A stretch of 5,948 bases of DNA, taken from an uncultured Lachnospiraceae bacterium. Its GTDB lineage: Bacteria; Bacillota; Clostridia; Lachnospirales; Lachnospiraceae. The stretch lies in assembly GCA_947178115.1 (NCBI GenBank), contig CAMWXF010000130.1, forward strand, positions 1 to 5,948, read 5' to 3'. Of the stretch, positions 5,264 through 5,948 are shown piece after piece. The translations under genes were made by a program, and so were the position numbers. Positions within the stretch are counted from its first letter, which is position 1. Each line of letters starts with the position of its first letter. Under the pieces are notes generated by a model. That model searched no databases and was not told the DNA's origin. It was given only the letters and a program-made list of their open reading frames with translations.

Positions 5264-5722
5264 TCAATGTGAACGCCCTTGAAACACCTTAACAAGCAGC
5301 AGAACCACCAACACCACCATAATTACAGGTGCAAAGAGATAGAGCAGTGAAAACGCAACACCGATCACCAGGAGCACCAATACCGTAATAATCAACATGA
5401 CAAGCCATCCCGGAAGCACAATGCTCCTCCCCTTCGGCGTGCTGCGATCCGACTCCCACTCCTGCGGCTCATCCGCCACCTCATCATCATACTCCCGATT
5501 CGAACCATAGCTTACCCCGGCGTGCTTGTTTGCCTCAATAATACTCTTGGCAAGCAGTCTCGGATCACCCAGACTGTCCATCACTTCCTTCTCGCTTCTG
5601 CCCTTACGGATCTCTGAGTCAATATAATCCTGATAATACCGCACATTCTCCGCCACCTGGCTACTGGAAATGCCTGCGGCAAGAGCACGCTGTAATCTTT
5701 CAATAAATTCCGTTTTCTCCAT
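5264..5722 (-). CDS. DUF1700 (HAAS-type) membrane protein
   Basis: A 152-aa protein. Residues 1-65 are a helical DUF1700/HAAS-like domain: an N-terminal K-x-E-F-x-x-x-L-x-x-A-L pattern, then YYQDYIDSEIRKGRSEKEV (29-47) and the signature LGDP (51-54) followed by a helix. A hydrophilic acidic linker (about 70-98) leads to two adjacent membrane segments (about 103-125 and 127-147) and a short basic tail. DUF1700 proteins often sit beside PadR-type regulators and DUF4097 adhesin-like genes; no such partner is visible here. The role is unknown, probably membrane-associated sensing or regulation. The ribosome binding site is weak (AGAGAAAG before the ATG), but no other start is plausible. It lies 29 bp after an unrecognised gene on the same strand, so the two may be co-transcribed. 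Confidence 0.85.
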   Translation of the reverse strand: MEKTEFIERLQRALAAGISSSQVAENVRYYQDYIDSEIRKGRSEKEVMDSLGDPRLLAKSIIEANKHAGVSYGSNREYDDEVADEPQEWESDRSTPKGRSIVLPGWLVMLIITVLVLLVIGVAFSLLYLFAPVIMVVLVVLLLVKVFQGRSH

Positions 5723-5751
5723 ATGCTTTCTCTATACTTTCTTCAGATTAT

Positions 5752-5948
5752 CTATATTTTATCCATCCCTGCGCCTCTGTCCAGCCTGCCCAGATATCCG
5801 TCGGGGTTCTTCTTCATCTCAGCCAACATCCAAAAAGCCTGCAGTACCATCTCTTCCTTATTACAACAGGCCGTATTCTTCCCCGAATCCCCATGCAGAT
5901 TATACTGCTCTATCTGCCACACATACAGATCCGTCAGCGAATATCCCC
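5752..5948 (-). CDS. C-terminal part of an unrecognised protein
   Basis: An open minus-strand frame enters from beyond the window and ends with TAG at 5752-5754, giving 64 visible C-terminal codons plus 2 bases of an incomplete codon. It starts GYSLTDLYVWQIEQYNL, contains a Cys-Cys pair, and ends with an amphipathic helix (EEMVLQAFWMLAEMKKNP), G-Y-L-G-R-L-D-R and MDKI. It looks soluble and helical. I do not recognise the family. The frame is uninterrupted, has ordinary codon use, and the stop lies 29 bp before the DUF1700 start, all consistent with a real upstream operon partner. It is too short for the ORF search because it is cut by the window edge. Confidence 0.65.
   Translation of the reverse strand, partial: GYSLTDLYVWQIEQYNLHGDSGKNTACCNKEEMVLQAFWMLAEMKKNPDGYLGRLDRGAGMDKI

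Overview
The window looks like chromosome of a low-to-medium GC, endospore-forming type Firmicute, most likely a Lachnospiraceae/Clostridia member. The reasons are strong AGGAG-type ribosome binding sites, sigma-A-like promoters in AT-rich spacers, a DUF1700 (HAAS) membrane protein and a Clostridia-style gene order. This taxonomic call is inference from composition and gene content; no rRNA is present. Every protein gene lies on the minus strand, so transcription runs from high to low coordinates.

Right end (5948 to 5264): the C-terminal 64 codons of an unrecognised gene are followed after 29 bp by a 152-aa DUF1700/HAAS-type membrane protein.

Intergenic region (5263 to 4972): this stretch has no protein gene, but the plus strand carries what looks like a complete small-RNA transcription unit. 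It has a TTGCAT-16 bp-TATAAT promoter, a 5' stem-loop whose three G·U wobbles favour plus-strand RNA, three C-rich tracts and a rho-independent terminator facing the DUF1700 gene. Two copies of CTTTAGTACTA lie upstream of its promoter. It diverges from a 52-aa Asn/Gln/Ser-rich minus-strand protein gene at 4971 to 4813, which ends at its own intrinsic terminator.

Main operon (promoter near 4712, genes 4591 to 252): a two-domain lipoprotein, a THUMP-domain RNA methyltransferase, a membrane-anchored amidase_3-fold protein, an RdgB-type XTP/dITP diphosphatase and a YfcE/MJ0936-type phosphodiesterase. Gaps are 3, 3, 37 and 37 bp and no terminator is visible inside, so they are probably co-transcribed. 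The long leader holds a perfect 20-bp palindrome. The amidase-like protein lacks all the expected zinc ligands and the catalytic Glu, so it is probably a pseudoenzyme. The operon mixes RNA modification, nucleotide-pool cleansing and envelope functions; no single pathway is evident.

Left end (251 to 1): an AT-rich spacer contains a consensus promoter (TTGACA-17-TATAAT) backed by A-tracts, driving a tRNA-Pro(UGG) gene whose 3' end is at the window edge.
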